From Ascarosepion bandense (Eukaryota; Mollusca; Cephalopoda; Sepiida; Sepiidae), in NCBI GenBank assembly GCA_037127315.1, contig JBBBDQ010001294.1:742501-806500 (forward strand): DNA of 64,000 nt. The letters run 5' to 3'. Shown in pieces: positions 43,248 through 53,806 of this stretch. The translations under genes were made by a program, and so were the position numbers. Every line of letters begins with the position of its first letter. Within the stretch, counting starts at the first letter, position 1. The notes under the pieces are model-generated. The model was not told where the DNA came from. It ran no database searches and saw nothing but the letters and a program-made list of their open reading frames with translations.

Positions 43248-43291
<44 letters not shown>

Positions 43292-43480
43292 TAGATAGAT
43301 AGATATATTGTGTCTATTTTGGCAGCATTTTTTCATTAATACAGGTTTCATTGAATAGATATATGTATATATTCCTGTCATTGTCCTGTTGTTGTTGCTA
43401 TTTGATTTGGTGCTGTCTATATCTCTTTTAGAGGTGATGTTGCTTTTCCACTTTTGTTTGAGTTCTGTATCCTACTGAGA

Positions 43481-43519
<39 letters not shown>

Positions 43520-43660
43520 AGATAAATAAGTATACGTATGTATGTGTATAGTTGTATACAATCATTAATATATAAATATTAATCCACTGTGAATAGAACA
43601 AGGTCCAATGTTGTATAATAACAAAATATATATTAATAGATATACATATTATTTTACTCT
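43011..43660. other. Intergenic with (AT)n microsatellites
   Basis: AT runs at about 43253-43288 and 43484-43517; nothing else recognised. Confidence 0.5.
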
Positions 43661-43663
43661 GAG

Positions 43664-43690
43664 TTTCATGCCATTTTCAGTAATCATCAG
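43664..43690 (-). ncRNA. Hammerhead-like core
   Basis: Minus strand: CUGAUGA (43690-43684), 16 nt, GAAAC. The layout equals the 40982-41008 core, but helix II pairs poorly. A degraded inverted partner lies at about 43712-43750. Confidence 0.3.
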
Positions 43691-43839
43691 GTGCTTATAA
43701 ATACCCGATTGCTGAAAAACACATTCAACTCAGAGGCATGCATTAAACATAGGATAATATGAATATTTATTAATATTTATAATAATATTTATATAATAAT
43801 ATTTATAATAATATTTATTAATATTTATTAAATTTATAT

Positions 43840-44100
43840 GTTTAAATGTTATTTTTAATAGATACTTGTATTTGAATAGATATTCCGGTTTTAATTAAAC
43901 TGTATATTTATACCGGATTTACATTTATATGCATATCTCTACTGGCCTGAATATTTTTTGAGAAATTTTGTTAGGAAAATATATCTCAAAAAATATATAT
44001 TTATATATATATAAATATATTCTTTAATTAAAAACAGAGTATTTACTCAAATACAAGTATCTATTTAAAATAATGTTCAAATAATTATATTTAAATCTGT
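43840..44100. mobile_element. Inverted-repeat element
   Basis: 43848-43906 ('ttaatagatacttgtatttgaatagat') is mirrored by 44025-44084. The centre has 'ctctactggcctgaatatttt', also present in the copy at 7340-7505. No coding capacity. Confidence 0.6.
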
Positions 44101-44199
44101 TGGTTGTTTATACATTTCATAACTCTCTGAAACTTGCTCTGTGTGTGTGTGTGTGTGTGGCTGTGCAACGATTGGCATAGAAACAAGAATTTATAACCC

Positions 44200-44345
44200 A
44201 ACCCAAGTTCAAATAATTATGGTTGATTCAGTTTCATTCACTTCATTCTAATGCTCATGAAAAAGGCATAAATCCATGTTTCTCCATTTATGGGTTGAAT
44301 AGCAGGAGCAGTTTAGGATCTCTTTCCTTGGTTGGCAGCCAGTCT
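44200..44345 (+). mobile_element. tRNA-derived SINE family 1, degenerate
   Basis: 'cccaagttcaaataattatggttgattcagtttcattcact' and 'ccatttatgggttgaatagcagg', 'ggttggcagccagtctaa' follow the SINE order with many changes. Confidence 0.5.
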
Positions 44346-44934
44346 AAGCAAAAGAAAATGAAATAAAACCTGAGGAACACTGCCTGGGGACCACATAACA
44401 CACTATACACCATCTCCCAGTCATCAGTTCTGAAAAGTGCAGTTGGTCCTACAGAAGCCTTCACCACGATAACCAACACAAATGTGGGGGCCATGCAGGA
44501 GATCATTTATAAAATTGAACAGTTGGTCCCTCTTACGCTGAAAATGATGAGAGTCTATGACATGTATTATTTAAAATTTGCCTTGTTATAATAGAAGAGT
44601 GCTAATATTGAGGATGGATTGTTTTCCACAATAAACAATAAATTTTTGGCTATCAAGAACAATTTTAGACAAAATTATGATAAAGTGGAAAAAGATTTCA
44701 TTTGACATGTTTCTTCCTTTAGTACTTCATCTGACTAAAGTGATGATGATGTTCATGTGACTACACATGCACCCACATTTCTTCATGTGACACACACACA
44801 TAAATAGGTATACAAAAACACACTCACACCTATATATCTATATATATATTACAAGAAAGTTGAAGAACATGTACATTAAAAGCCACAGTTCAAGCTTTTA
44901 CTTTTATAAAGTGTTCTCAATACAGAGTAGAGCT

Positions 44935-45115
44935 TAATACTGTAATTTTGTTAATACAATGGTTTATAAAAGAATAATATCACTACAAAAAAAAAATTTT
45001 CAGAACAAAACTCTTCTTCAGGTGAAGAAGAACAGTATTGTTCTGAAACATGGAGATTTTTATGTAGTGATATTATGCTTTTATAAACCATTCTAATAAC
45101 AAAATTACAATATCT
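44935..45115. mobile_element. Foldback element with hammerhead-like core
   Basis: 'tgtaattttgttaatacaatggtttataaaag' (44940) is mirrored by 'cttttataaaccattctaataacaaaattaca' (45079). Minus strand 45021-44998 reads CUGAAGA-AGAGUUUUGUUCU-GAAA; the plus partner has helix II AGAACA-GUAU-UGUUCU, six perfect pairs, but GUGAAGA instead of CUGAAGA. Confidence 0.6.
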
Positions 45116-45239
45116 ATATATATATATAGTCAACAATATGAATAAGTATACATATGTGTATACATGTAGGTACATACAGATATATAAACATTTATCAAGT
45201 GTTAATATAACAATACTTGACATTGCATAGTGATTCACA

Positions 45240-45760
45240 TCATCAGGTCATATGAAGGTGTTTGTTTTCAATTTTGTCCACTGAACAGTATAGTAAGGTC
45301 AGTTGGGCACCGTCTGTGAGAAAAAGAGCACTGTGACACAATTCACTCTGCCAGAACTTTAGAAACAGCATGCTGTTCTGCTTGGCATTGGTGCTGAAAG
45401 CTCCAAAATAAACATTTTTGAAGTGTATGGATATCAATCCAAGGACAGTACACCGTGCTACACAAACAGAAGAACCCAGTCATGGCTGTCAGACAATTTC
45501 TGTGACCACATCATCCTTTACAACTGGCCATCTAACACCGCAGATTGCAACCCCCTTATGTGTGGGGTGTAGTTGAGCGAAAGACCAAAAAAAACCCTTT
45601 GTAACATCAAAGCTGAACTGAAGGCAAGGATTATGGCAGCATTCACAAAATTAAACAAGAAGACCCCCCCCAGAAGAGTTGCAGAAGATTCTGAAGTCAT
45701 CATGAAGCTGTGGTTGAAGACAATGGCAATAACAATAATAAGAATTTTACTCTTTAGTAT
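45240..45760 (+). pseudogene. Mariner-type transposase remnant
   Basis: Translation shows QSWLSDNFCDHIILYNWPSNTADCNPL, then, frameshifted, VKAELKARIMAAFTKLNKKT. WPSNT.D.NPL is the mariner motif around the second catalytic Asp. Stops and a poly(C)-caused frameshift at 45662 inactivate it. Related to the remnant at 30725-31230. Confidence 0.7.
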
Positions 45761-45922
45761 TTCAAGAAATTTTTGTGTAATTTTGGTAAACATATTTGTT
45801 AAAATGAGTTGTCATTTAAAATGAAATGTTATTTGAAATTTTGCATAATTTAGACAACAATTAATCCATCACACTCTTTACATATATAGAATAAGCAAAG
45901 AACAGACAAGAAAAAAGTGTCT

Positions 45923-45965
45923 TTAATGTAATATGTTTCACTTTAACAAGCTTCTTCAGAGATGT
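45923..45965 (-). ncRNA. Hammerhead-like motif, family G
   Basis: Minus strand: ACATCT, CTGAAGA (45959-45953), AGCTTGTTAAAGT, GAAAC, ATATT, ACATT. Core boxes intact; helix I and helix III each carry a mismatch compared with 40616-40657. Confidence 0.45.
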
Positions 45966-46185
45966 TTTAAAAATGAATTATTTAAAAAAACTTTTTAAAA
46001 ATCTTTTAAAACTCCATTGAGACAGTATGTTGATTGAGGTTTGATTTCTTTGGCCAGATACATGTCACGCATAATAAAGCAATGGATGAATATTTTAAAT
46101 GTAGAGGAAAAATTTGCCTGTTTAAGTGTGTGTGCCATGTGTAATAAAAACATTATATGTTCGTTATGAATGTAAGTATAATTTT

Positions 46186-47940
46186 TTTTTTAATCATTTC
46201 ACCCCAAGCAAGGCATTCCACTGCCACTATTGCGCATGGGGCTACATAGGGGAAGGTAAAGAGAAAGAGTGGTTAGATATAAGAAATGTCAAAAGGAGGG
46301 TGATAGATGGGTAAGGATATGGAGGCTGGGGGTTGGGTAGATGGGAAGAGTGTTTGAAAGAATGGATGCGAGTTAGTGTGTTAGGAGGTGTCTATTGACC
46401 TTACATTTAAACTCCTGGAGATTGTAGCCATTGGGGAAGCAATCATGTGGAAGGAAATTCCACAGTCGGGAAGTGCGAGAAAGGAAACTGTTGGAGTAGA
46501 AGTTGCGGTTGCATTTTATCAGTTTCACTCTAAAAGGATGGGATTTAGCTGCTAATCTAGTATCTCATGCAAATTCATACCTAGTGGGCACTAGTGATCT
46601 AAGTTCATCGGAGCAGAAGCCGTGAAAGTATTTATAGAAGAGACACAGGGAAGTCATGTCGTGCCAGTGAGAGAGAGTCTGTAGGCGGTCTGCCAAGTCG
46701 GTATCGATCACATTACAGACTCTCCGTTGTACTTTGTCGAGAAGCCCAAGGAGAATAGCAGGGGCATCCAACCAGATATGGCAGCAGTATTCAATGCACG
46801 GGCGGATGGTAGACTTATATATGTGCAGGATAGATTCAGATGGAAAAAACATCCGGGCCCTGCATAGAGAACTGACTTTCATAGCAGCGGATTTAGCAAT
46901 GGATTCGATATAGTCATTCCACTTGAGGTCGGTTGAGAGTGTGAGACCAAGGAGGCGTAGTGTTTTACTCTCTGGGAGGCAAGCCTGTTCCATGCTAATG
47001 GGAGGTAGGTGCGATTGTCTATGATGGTTAATTGATAGCAGCTTCATTTTAGAAGCATTAAAATTTACGAGTCATTTCTTACCCCAGTCCACTACGGATT
47101 GGAGGTCCTTTTCAAGCTCGGCTGCAAGGTTAGCTTTGTTGCCTACACCAGATTTTTGATCCAGGCAAGAGTAAACTGTGGTGTCATTGGTGCACATCCC
47201 TACTTGGGATCTTATGGTATCAGGTAGATCATTATTGTAGATCAGAAAAAGCATAGGACCTAGGATAGAGCCTTGAGGGACACCTGCGTTTGTATGGTAA
47301 TTCTGGGAGGCATGTCTGTTTAATACCACCTTCAATGTGCGGTTAGAGAGGAAAGACTGGATTAGTTCAAACAAATTTCCAGTTATACCATAGCTCCGCA
47401 GTCTGCATAGAAGGCCAGCATGCCAAACTCTGTCGAATGCTTTAGAGATATCCAAGGCAACGGTTCGGGCTTCCCCATTCTTGTCAAGTGCCTGGTATAT
47501 ATACTCGGTGATGGTCGTTAGCATATCAGCAGTAGACCTGGTGAAGCAGAAACCATGCTGCTTGTCTGAGAGGAGCCTGTGTGCTGTGAGATGCTGAACA
47601 ACCTCGGCGTTGATAATGGCTTTGAACACTTTGCCAAAGATTGGAAGAAGGCTGATAGGGCAGTAATTTGCGGGGTCCAAGGGTTCTCCAGTGTTTTTAA
47701 ATATAGGAACTACAGAGGAAGATTTTCAACAGCCAGGAAAGCAGGAAGCAGATAGGCAGAGGTTGTAGAGCTTAGAAAGGACAGAGGAGAGTTCAGGGGC
47801 ACATTTCTTTAAGACTTTGATTGGGATTCCGTCCCCTCCGCTTGCTTTGTGAGGGCCCAGTTTTGAGATTATCTTAGAGACCAGCAAGGGTGTAATGTGG
47901 ACGTCATTCAGTTGAGCCTCAGTTCTAGGTGAGAAGTATG
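46186..47940 (-). mobile_element. Jockey/I-like LINE, 5'-truncated, 1.75 kb
   Basis: On the minus strand from 47940: HKASGGDGIPIKVLKKCAPEL, then 47680-47072 (NYCPISLLPIFGKVF, DISKAFDRVWHAGLL, NAGVPQGSILGPMLFLIYNNDL) and 47047-46565 (TLRLLGLTLS to RSLVPTRYEF), then the 3' tail and poly(A). Long frames of 202 and 160 codons survive. The catalytic box reads CTND. About 90% similar by eye to the copy at 16372-19913. A short LINE derivative follows directly at 47957. Confidence 0.85.
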
Positions 47941-47956
47941 TATGCAAAAATAATGC

Positions 47957-48256
47957 ATGTTGAACAGGTGAAGAGGCTCATCCCTTGTTTCCTGTTTAGG
48001 ATGTGGTTTCCAGTTTTCTCTTTTCCAATCTTTTCACTCCTTTTTCTTTTTTTCTTCTCAATTGGAGTAGATAGACTAAACTATCGCCCAGTTCACATTC
48101 CACCCACATCTATTGAACAGGTGAAGTGGCTCATCCCTTGTTCTCTGTTTAGGATGTCGTTTCTGGTTTTCTCTTTTCCAATCTTTTCACTCTTACGTAG
48201 CCTCCGCACATCAGTGGCATTACTGCCTTGCTCGGGGTGATATGATTAAAAAAAAA
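47957..48256 (+). mobile_element. Short LINE derivative: 5' units joined to LINE 3' tail
   Basis: A partial 5' unit ('tgttgaacaggtgaagaggctc...') and a full one starting at 48059 (TCAATTGGAGTAGATAGAC), then the LINE tail 'acgtagcctccgcacatcagtggcattactgccttgctcggggtga' and poly(A). Same architecture as 35905-36276. Confidence 0.8.
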
Positions 48257-48652
48257 AAGAAAAAAAGTGTCTTTATGTATCTGTATAACATTTCCATTCA
48301 AAAAATTATAGCGAAATAATGTATATATGAGTCAAGGGAGGGAACAATTTTCTTTTTTTGAATAAAATGCGGAGCCATATATGAACGTATGTGTATGAGT
48401 AAAATCATTTATGAATGTGTGCATTTTATGAGTCAGTAAAGTTAGTATGTGAAATAATGTATACATGCGTCAAGCAATAGAATGATTTTCTATTTTAAAT
48501 AAATTTTGAATTATTACATATGACACGTACCTGACCAATGAAATCAAACCTCATTCAACATACTGTTTCTGTGAATTTTTAAAAGACTTTTTTAAATTTT
48601 TAAAAGATTTTTCAAAATTTCTTTAAAAAGTTTTTAAATCATTCCTCTTTAA

Positions 48653-48694
48653 AAATCCCTGAAGAGGGTTGTTAAAGTGAAATATGTTAGATTA
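48653..48694 (+). ncRNA. Hammerhead-like motif, family G
   Basis: AATCC, CTGAAGA (48659-48665), GGGTTGTTAAAGT, GAAAT, ATGTT, AGATT. Core intact, one mismatch in helix I, weakened helix II. Confidence 0.4.
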
Positions 48695-48849
48695 AAGACA
48701 CTTTTTTGTACCTGTTTTTTATTTATTCTATTCATCTTGTATTCATCCATATATTCAACTCATATATATATATATATAATTTAGAAATATAGTTTTAAGG
48801 GTAAAAGTGCACAATATCATAGATAGAGCATGTGTAAATATAATAGTGA

Positions 48850-48965
48850 GCAATGAAGTCAAAACCGAATAGCGACAGCCTGTTTTATGCTTGAACACAA
48901 TCTTCAGAAGATTGTAGTCAGGCATGAAACTGACGCAATCTTGACTTTAGTGGTCACTTTTATAT
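48850..48965. repeat. Inverted repeat, hammerhead-like family
   Basis: 'aagtca..ctgttttatgcttgaacacaatcttcag' is mirrored by 'agattgtagtcaggcatgaaactg..cttgactt'. The minus strand reads CUGAAGA-UUGUGUUCAAGCAU-AAAAC, a degraded relative of the 40982-41008 core. Confidence 0.5.
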
Positions 48966-50206
48966 TTATATATCTGTATGCAATCATACTGAAGAGATGT
49001 AAATATTGCTACGTATAAGCAGGTTTGTTTCTGTCAATATATACACAGGTAAACCTACTTATATGTGTGTGTATTTGTGTATCATTGTGCATAATTTACT
49101 TGTATCAATGCAGTTTTTAATAAGAAAGGGTCCTAAATTTATTGGTCATTTCTTACAAGATAGATTTTCTGGAAAACTTTCGCATGTCATTGTAAATACA
49201 AATACACATAGAGATAAATGCATTCAAAGTGATGCATATGTTCAAACATTAAACTTGTTCTTCACTGAATTGATATCAACATCTTTTTCTCATAAAGAAA
49301 AAATGATTCCATTTTGGCAAGGTTTTTAAAAAGAGGTGGAGTCTTTTCTTTTAAATAAAATGTCACTTACAAATTCAGTCCCTGAAACATCATGGATTCT
49401 GACCCAAAATAAATAAATCCATAAATAAATAAAATTTTGCTGCATTTTTTTTTTTTTTTGCAAACAATCCAACAATAAATAAAGACAATTTCTTACAAGT
49501 TTCGTTTGTTCAATTTTTTTCCATCTTCTCCATAATTCGTTCTTGTTATTTATAACATCTGCAACATAAACTGTAAAACAACTTCCCCATACAAAAAAAA
49601 AAAAAAATCTCACCCAGGATGAGTGTACATGATGATAAGCAAATGCAAACAATCCAATTTGGGTAATGTAATGCATTTTTTTGTTTCCTTTCTTTTTTAT
49701 GTTTTTTAATTTTTTTTTTTTGGTGTGGGATAATTTTATTTTTTCAGGTAGTTGAAAAACAGTCATTCATAGCTTCTCACAGATATTGAAACAAAAGTTT
49801 TCAAAAAAGAAAATAGTAAAAATTCCCAATGCAAAATGGTAAAATAAGACTGTGAAAATGGCATCTGTGAATAGCGTGGAATCGAGGTAAATTGGTTGTC
49901 CTCTCCAGCAAGATGCGAACTGTTTCTTTATTTTTGGTGGGTGGCCATTTTCTGTCATGCATTTCAAGTGTGCAAGAGTGAGCATCAGTGTTGGTGCCAA
50001 CACATGCAAGATTTGAATTGTTTGAGGTAGGAGTCAAAGAGTTGTACCGAATCTAATAGCAAAGGAAGGAAGAATAAAAGAAAGAAAAAAAATGAATAAA
50101 AAAGGGAGATCATTTGAAAATGGAAGTTTGATCTTGATAAAAAAGGAAAATAAAATGATAAAGACAATAAAAAAATAAAGAATTAATTCTGCTTCTTGTA
50201 CATATA

Positions 50207-50242
<36 letters not shown>

Positions 50243-50292
50243 ATTGTGAGTGTATGTATGTATATATATATATAATTGTATGTGTATGTATG

Positions 50293-50300
<8 letters not shown>
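48966..50300. other. Intergenic, A/T homopolymer-rich
   Basis: Contains T-runs at 49446 and 49707 and (AT)n at 50218-50242. Open frames on the minus strand are Lys/Phe-rich and lack any domain. It would lie within a downstream intron or beyond the 3' end of the protocadherin gene. Confidence 0.45.

Positions 50301-50332
<32 letters not shown>
50301..50332. repeat. (GT)n microsatellite
   Basis: Sixteen GT units beside the Tc1-like terminal repeat. Confidence 0.95.
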
Positions 50333-50336
<4 letters not shown>

Positions 50337-50338
50337 CA

Positions 50339-50881
50339 AGCTTGCGCAAATTAATTGAAACAACTGCTTTAGTTTCTTTTCTTTCATGATATGGTTAGTT
50401 TTAGACCCACTGGAATGACAGGGTGCAATCAATTTCTATTTCTTCCTCAGATTAGGTCATTTGCAGTGATGTGCAGTAGTATGAGTCTATTTTCAAAGTG
50501 TAAGATGAAATTTGTTTTGCCTTGAAAAATATTGCATCATCCGTGATAGCATCAGATTTCTATCACACCCAGACTATATTGTCTCGACTGTCAATTAGTT
50601 GTCTGACGACCATTGTCTGTGATGGATGTTACTCTAAGGAAGTGTACAAAAATTGTAACACTAAATTAACATACTGGCAAACCTTACAGAGAGATCACTG
50701 ATATTGTTGGCGTGAGCATTTCAACTGTCAGCTGTGCCATCAATATGTAGAAACAAACTGGCTCCATCAGTCCAAAACGTAAAGGAAAAACAATGTCAAG
50801 AGAAGACATATATGTTATCAGGAAAGTGTGAAAGATCCTAGCAAGACATTATCAGTTTTTTTCAATTAATTTGCACAAGGA
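50339..50881 (+). mobile_element. Tc1-like transposon, internally deleted
   Basis: Inverted termini: 'cttgcgcaaattaattgaaa' at 50339 and 'ttcaattaatttgcacaag' at 50861. Inside, translation gives TGKPYREITDIVGVSISTVS and TGSISPKRKGKT: the paired-type helix-turn-helix and linker of a Tc1-type transposase. The DDE domain is absent and stops are present, so it is a non-autonomous remnant of about 540 bp. Confidence 0.7.
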
Positions 50882-51257
50882 TGTAATAGGATCTGGAATT
50901 GAAAACAATGAATATCTGTGTTGAAGAATCTGATGAAAAATAAAAAAAGCAGAATTCGAGAAAGATAGGGAATGTTGAATCTGATTCTAGTTCTGATTAA
51001 AAAAAATGAACAAAAAAAAAAGCCACAAGCAAGTGAAAATTGTGAAATGTATAACATTTTTCTGGCGCGGTCCGTGAAGTAAAACTGAGTGAAATGTTTT
51101 TAGTTGATCTGAATTGTGGATCGTGTTGCTCCAACTAGTCCATCCAGTCTTTCTTTTTAACAAAACAAACAAGACAGAAAAAAAAAACTGTTTGATCATC
51201 TTTGGAAGATGAGCATGTTTCGTGGTTGATGCCAAGTTTTCTATATTTTTAACTAAT
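50882..51257. other. Sequence after the protocadherin stop
   Basis: If the 829-codon form is used, this would be 3' untranslated sequence; if the donor at 51338 is used, it is intron. No AATAAA signal on the minus strand is evident close by, which favours the intron reading. Confidence 0.4.
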
Positions 51258-53747
51258 TCATGTGAGGTAACCATCGGCTAGCGGACCGGCCTGGTCAGAC
51301 ATGTGACATTGTGGATACGATGAGATGCTGGTACTTACCTCGTATATAACTTCTGTGGATTTTTGTGACCTCATTCCAAGGACTGAGCCTTTTTGTCCAT
51401 TACAAGCTGGCAAACTGTTGCTAGCCATATCCGAGTCAGGAGCCATAAACCCTGATGTGTCTGGCCAATAAGAAGTCATGTGCGAGGGACATATAAGCCG
51501 GCCTTGTTCGCTGACGCATTTACATGAAACACTCTCTCCATCTCGGTTCAATGTGTTCTTACGATCTTTACAGCGGATGATGCAGAGAGACATAGCAGCT
51601 GTCACTGGCACAGATACAGTGACTGCTACTAAAACAACCAAAATTAAAAGATATAAGTGAATTTTGTCTCCAGACTGGGTGTGAACGGCGTTTAACATTT
51701 CAGAAGTTTCATTGCTGACAGTCAAGGTTAAAGCCAAAGATGTCGTTGATGACAAAGATGGTGTACCGCTATCCCTAACCAAAAACTGGAGGTCGTACAA
51801 TCCAGCATCTTGTGGGTTAACAACACGGGTGAATGATAACAAGCCCGTATAATGATTTAGGGTAAACAGCTGGTTCTCATTACCAGCTATTATCTCGTAT
51901 TTCAAAAATGCATTCTCTCGGCTGTCTCGGTCAGCTGCTTTTAGAACTGTAATGTTCTTTGTGTGATGTGGGTAGTAAGTGACATCCAAAGAACAAGGGT
52001 TAACACTGGGGTATGTAAAATATGGGGCATTGTCGTTTTTATCTTTGACTTCAACAATGACATTAACAGTGTTGTTGAGTGATGGTGTGCCACCATCTTT
52101 TACAAAAACCTGGAATTTGTAAATATCCTGAAATTCATGGTCCAAAGACACAATTGACAGAATGACTCCGTCATCCATGATTTGAAAAGGGAGGAAATTT
52201 TTGTTGCTGGCCAACAGAGAATATGTCAGCTTACCAGCAGGACCAAGATCAGGATCTGTGGCATTAATAGAACCTACTTGTGATTTAGATTTTTCATTCT
52301 CGTACATAAAAAACTTAAATATCTCCCTTGAAAATTGTGGCTGCACATCATTCACATCCATTACTTTAATTGAGAACTGACTCTCACTGTGAAGGGGAGG
52401 AGATCCTTTATCTTGGCAATTTATCATTAGCCGGTGATAATCTTCTGTTTCTCGGTCCACTGGGTTTTTTATGATGATCTTGTATTCTTTCGGTTCGAGC
52501 ATTTCAAGCTGAAATTTATCATGGTGCATGTTACAGGTAACCTCACCGTTGGGACCCATATCATAGTCAGTAACTTTTACATAAGCAATGAAGCTGCCAA
52601 CTTCAATGTCTTCAAAAATGGCGACTGTATCCCCTGTTGAAGCTGAGACAAAATTCACATCAATCGACGGAGCATTGTTTTGCTGATCAATGACATTAAT
52701 TTGAACGATGGCAATTGAACTCAAAGGTGGATTACCTTCATCTGTGGCTGTCACGTATAATTTGTAGCTCTGTTTTTGACCCGAGTTGAATCTTTTGCTT
52801 AGAAAGATATCCCCGGTTCCTCGGTTCAACTCGAAGTGAGATTTTGCAATATCAGAAGTCTTGGAGCTGAAGTGGTAGGACACACGTCCATTTTTACCAA
52901 CGTCCAAATCTCTGGCTGATAGAGTCACAACTGGAGAAGCAACCTGGTTATCATTCTTAACAGAAACATTATACACATCTCGAGAGAAAACAGGTGCATT
53001 GTCATTCACATCGGTGACATAGATCTGGATATTCAAAATGCTTTGCTTTGGCTGTGAACCGCCATCTTTAGCCATTATATGAAGCATATATAGATCTTTG
53101 ACTTCTCTATCCAAACCTTCTTCGAGCAGTATGCTAATTTTGGATGTTCCATCAAGACTCTTAGTCACAGACAATGTAAATGGTTCATCTTTGCTCTTAC
53201 GCAACTGGTAAGTAATCTGTGAATTAAGAACGCCTACATCCCGGTCCACAGCATTTGGTATGGATATTCTGGTGCCTTTTCGGTCATTTTCGGAAAACTG
53301 AATATTAACTTGCTTTTCTGGAAATTCCGGTTGATGGTCATTTATATCCTGGATGATTACTTTTACCTTCAAAATCCAAATGAATGAATTGGCTCGCTTG
53401 ACTGCTACATCAATCATACGAAAGCATTCAACATTGTAAATGCAAAGGGTCTCAGAATCAAGTGTCTGGGCTGTATAAAGCTTCCCTGTCTTTTCATGAA
53501 TGTGAAAAAGCTGAGAGACGCTACCAGACCCCTGCTGAAGCTGAGTGAATTTGATGAGGCTATGGTCTTGTGGCGGAACACTCTCTAGTAAATGAGAGTC
53601 AGCTGCAAGGTCCCCTAGGTAAGTTCCTGGGCCTTTTTCTTCCTCCACATAGTAATTAAGGTCTGCACACAGATATATAGGACATAAAGACAGCAATATA
53701 TTCACCAGTATTAATGTGTTTTTGTTGACGAGTAGCTGAGAAAGCAT
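51258..53747 (-). CDS. Protocadherin, single large exon
   Basis: Cell-adhesion receptor of the cadherin superfamily; protocadherins act by homophilic contact, mainly on neurons. The 829 residues show a signal peptide (about 1-28), six cadherin repeats (EC1 29-143, EC2 144-255, EC3 256-361, EC4 362-473, EC5 474-578, EC6 579-690), one membrane helix (697-724) and a ~105-residue tail. Calcium motifs are clear: DINDHQPEF, DVNDNAPVF, DVNDVQPQF, DKNDNAPYF; LDRE in EC2, VDRE in EC4. EC1 has CIYNVEC, the Cys-X5-Cys loop of clustered-type protocadherins. EC3 lacks LDRE and ends DQQNNAP. N-glycosylation sites include N260, N495, N559, N598 and N679. The Met at 53747 (gaaaATGc) precedes a good signal peptide. 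A strong acceptor lies just upstream and a strong donor lies inside the ORF, so this is probably one exon of a longer gene. Octopus genomes are known for greatly expanded, clustered protocadherins. Confidence 0.95.
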   Translation of the reverse strand: MLSQLLVNKNTLILVNILLSLCPIYLCADLNYYVEEEKGPGTYLGDLAADSHLLESVPPQDHSLIKFTQLQQGSGSVSQLFHIHEKTGKLYTAQTLDSETLCIYNVECFRMIDVAVKRANSFIWILKVKVIIQDINDHQPEFPEKQVNIQFSENDRKGTRISIPNAVDRDVGVLNSQITYQLRKSKDEPFTLSVTKSLDGTSKISILLEEGLDREVKDLYMLHIMAKDGGSQPKQSILNIQIYVTDVNDNAPVFSRDVYNVSVKNDNQVASPVVTLSARDLDVGKNGRVSYHFSSKTSDIAKSHFELNRGTGDIFLSKRFNSGQKQSYKLYVTATDEGNPPLSSIAIVQINVIDQQNNAPSIDVNFVSASTGDTVAIFEDIEVGSFIAYVKVTDYDMGPNGEVTCNMHHDKFQLEMLEPKEYKIIIKNPVDRETEDYHRLMINCQDKGSPPLHSESQFSIKVMDVNDVQPQFSREIFKFFMYENEKSKSQVGSINATDPDLGPAGKLTYSLLASNKNFLPFQIMDDGVILSIVSLDHEFQDIYKFQVFVKDGGTPSLNNTVNVIVEVKDKNDNAPYFTYPSVNPCSLDVTYYPHHTKNITVLKAADRDSRENAFLKYEIIAGNENQLFTLNHYTGLLSFTRVVNPQDAGLYDLQFLVRDSGTPSLSSTTSLALTLTVSNETSEMLNAVHTQSGDKIHLYLLILVVLVAVTVSVPVTAAMSLCIIRCKDRKNTLNRDGESVSCKCVSEQGRLICPSHMTSYWPDTSGFMAPDSDMASNSLPACNGQKGSVLGMRSQKSTEVIYEVSTSISSYPQCHMSDQAGPLADGYLT
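51333..51341 (-). promoter_or_regulatory. Predicted 5' splice site inside the protocadherin ORF
   Basis: GAG|GTAAGT on the minus strand, with the exon ending at 51339 and the intron starting at 51338. It falls after codon 803 (Glu) in phase 0. Use of this site would replace the last 26 residues with a tail encoded elsewhere. It matches the metazoan donor consensus at all positions from -2 to +6. Confidence 0.65.
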
Positions 53748-53786
53748 TTTCTAAGCTCACAGGTTGTACAGATGGAAACAGTTTAA

Positions 53787-53806
53787 CCTGAAAACAGAAA
53801 GAAAAA
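53787..53806 (-). promoter_or_regulatory. Predicted 3' splice site before the protocadherin ATG
   Basis: On the minus strand a polypyrimidine run (TTTTTTCTTTCTGTTTTCAG) ends in AG at 53787, so the exon would start at 53786, 39 bases before the ATG. It implies at least one upstream 5' untranslated exon, not located here. Confidence 0.7.

Noticed and set aside
45573..45824. 83-codon frame as a small gene
   Set aside because: It reads part of a mariner-type transposase remnant and then unrelated sequence after a frameshift.
49326..49766. 146-codon minus-strand frame, Lys/Phe-rich
   Set aside because: It spans several homopolymer runs and has no recognised motif; likely chance.
52434..52640. 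Plus-strand frame within the protocadherin
   Set aside because: Antisense shadow of the cadherin-coding exon without any domain.
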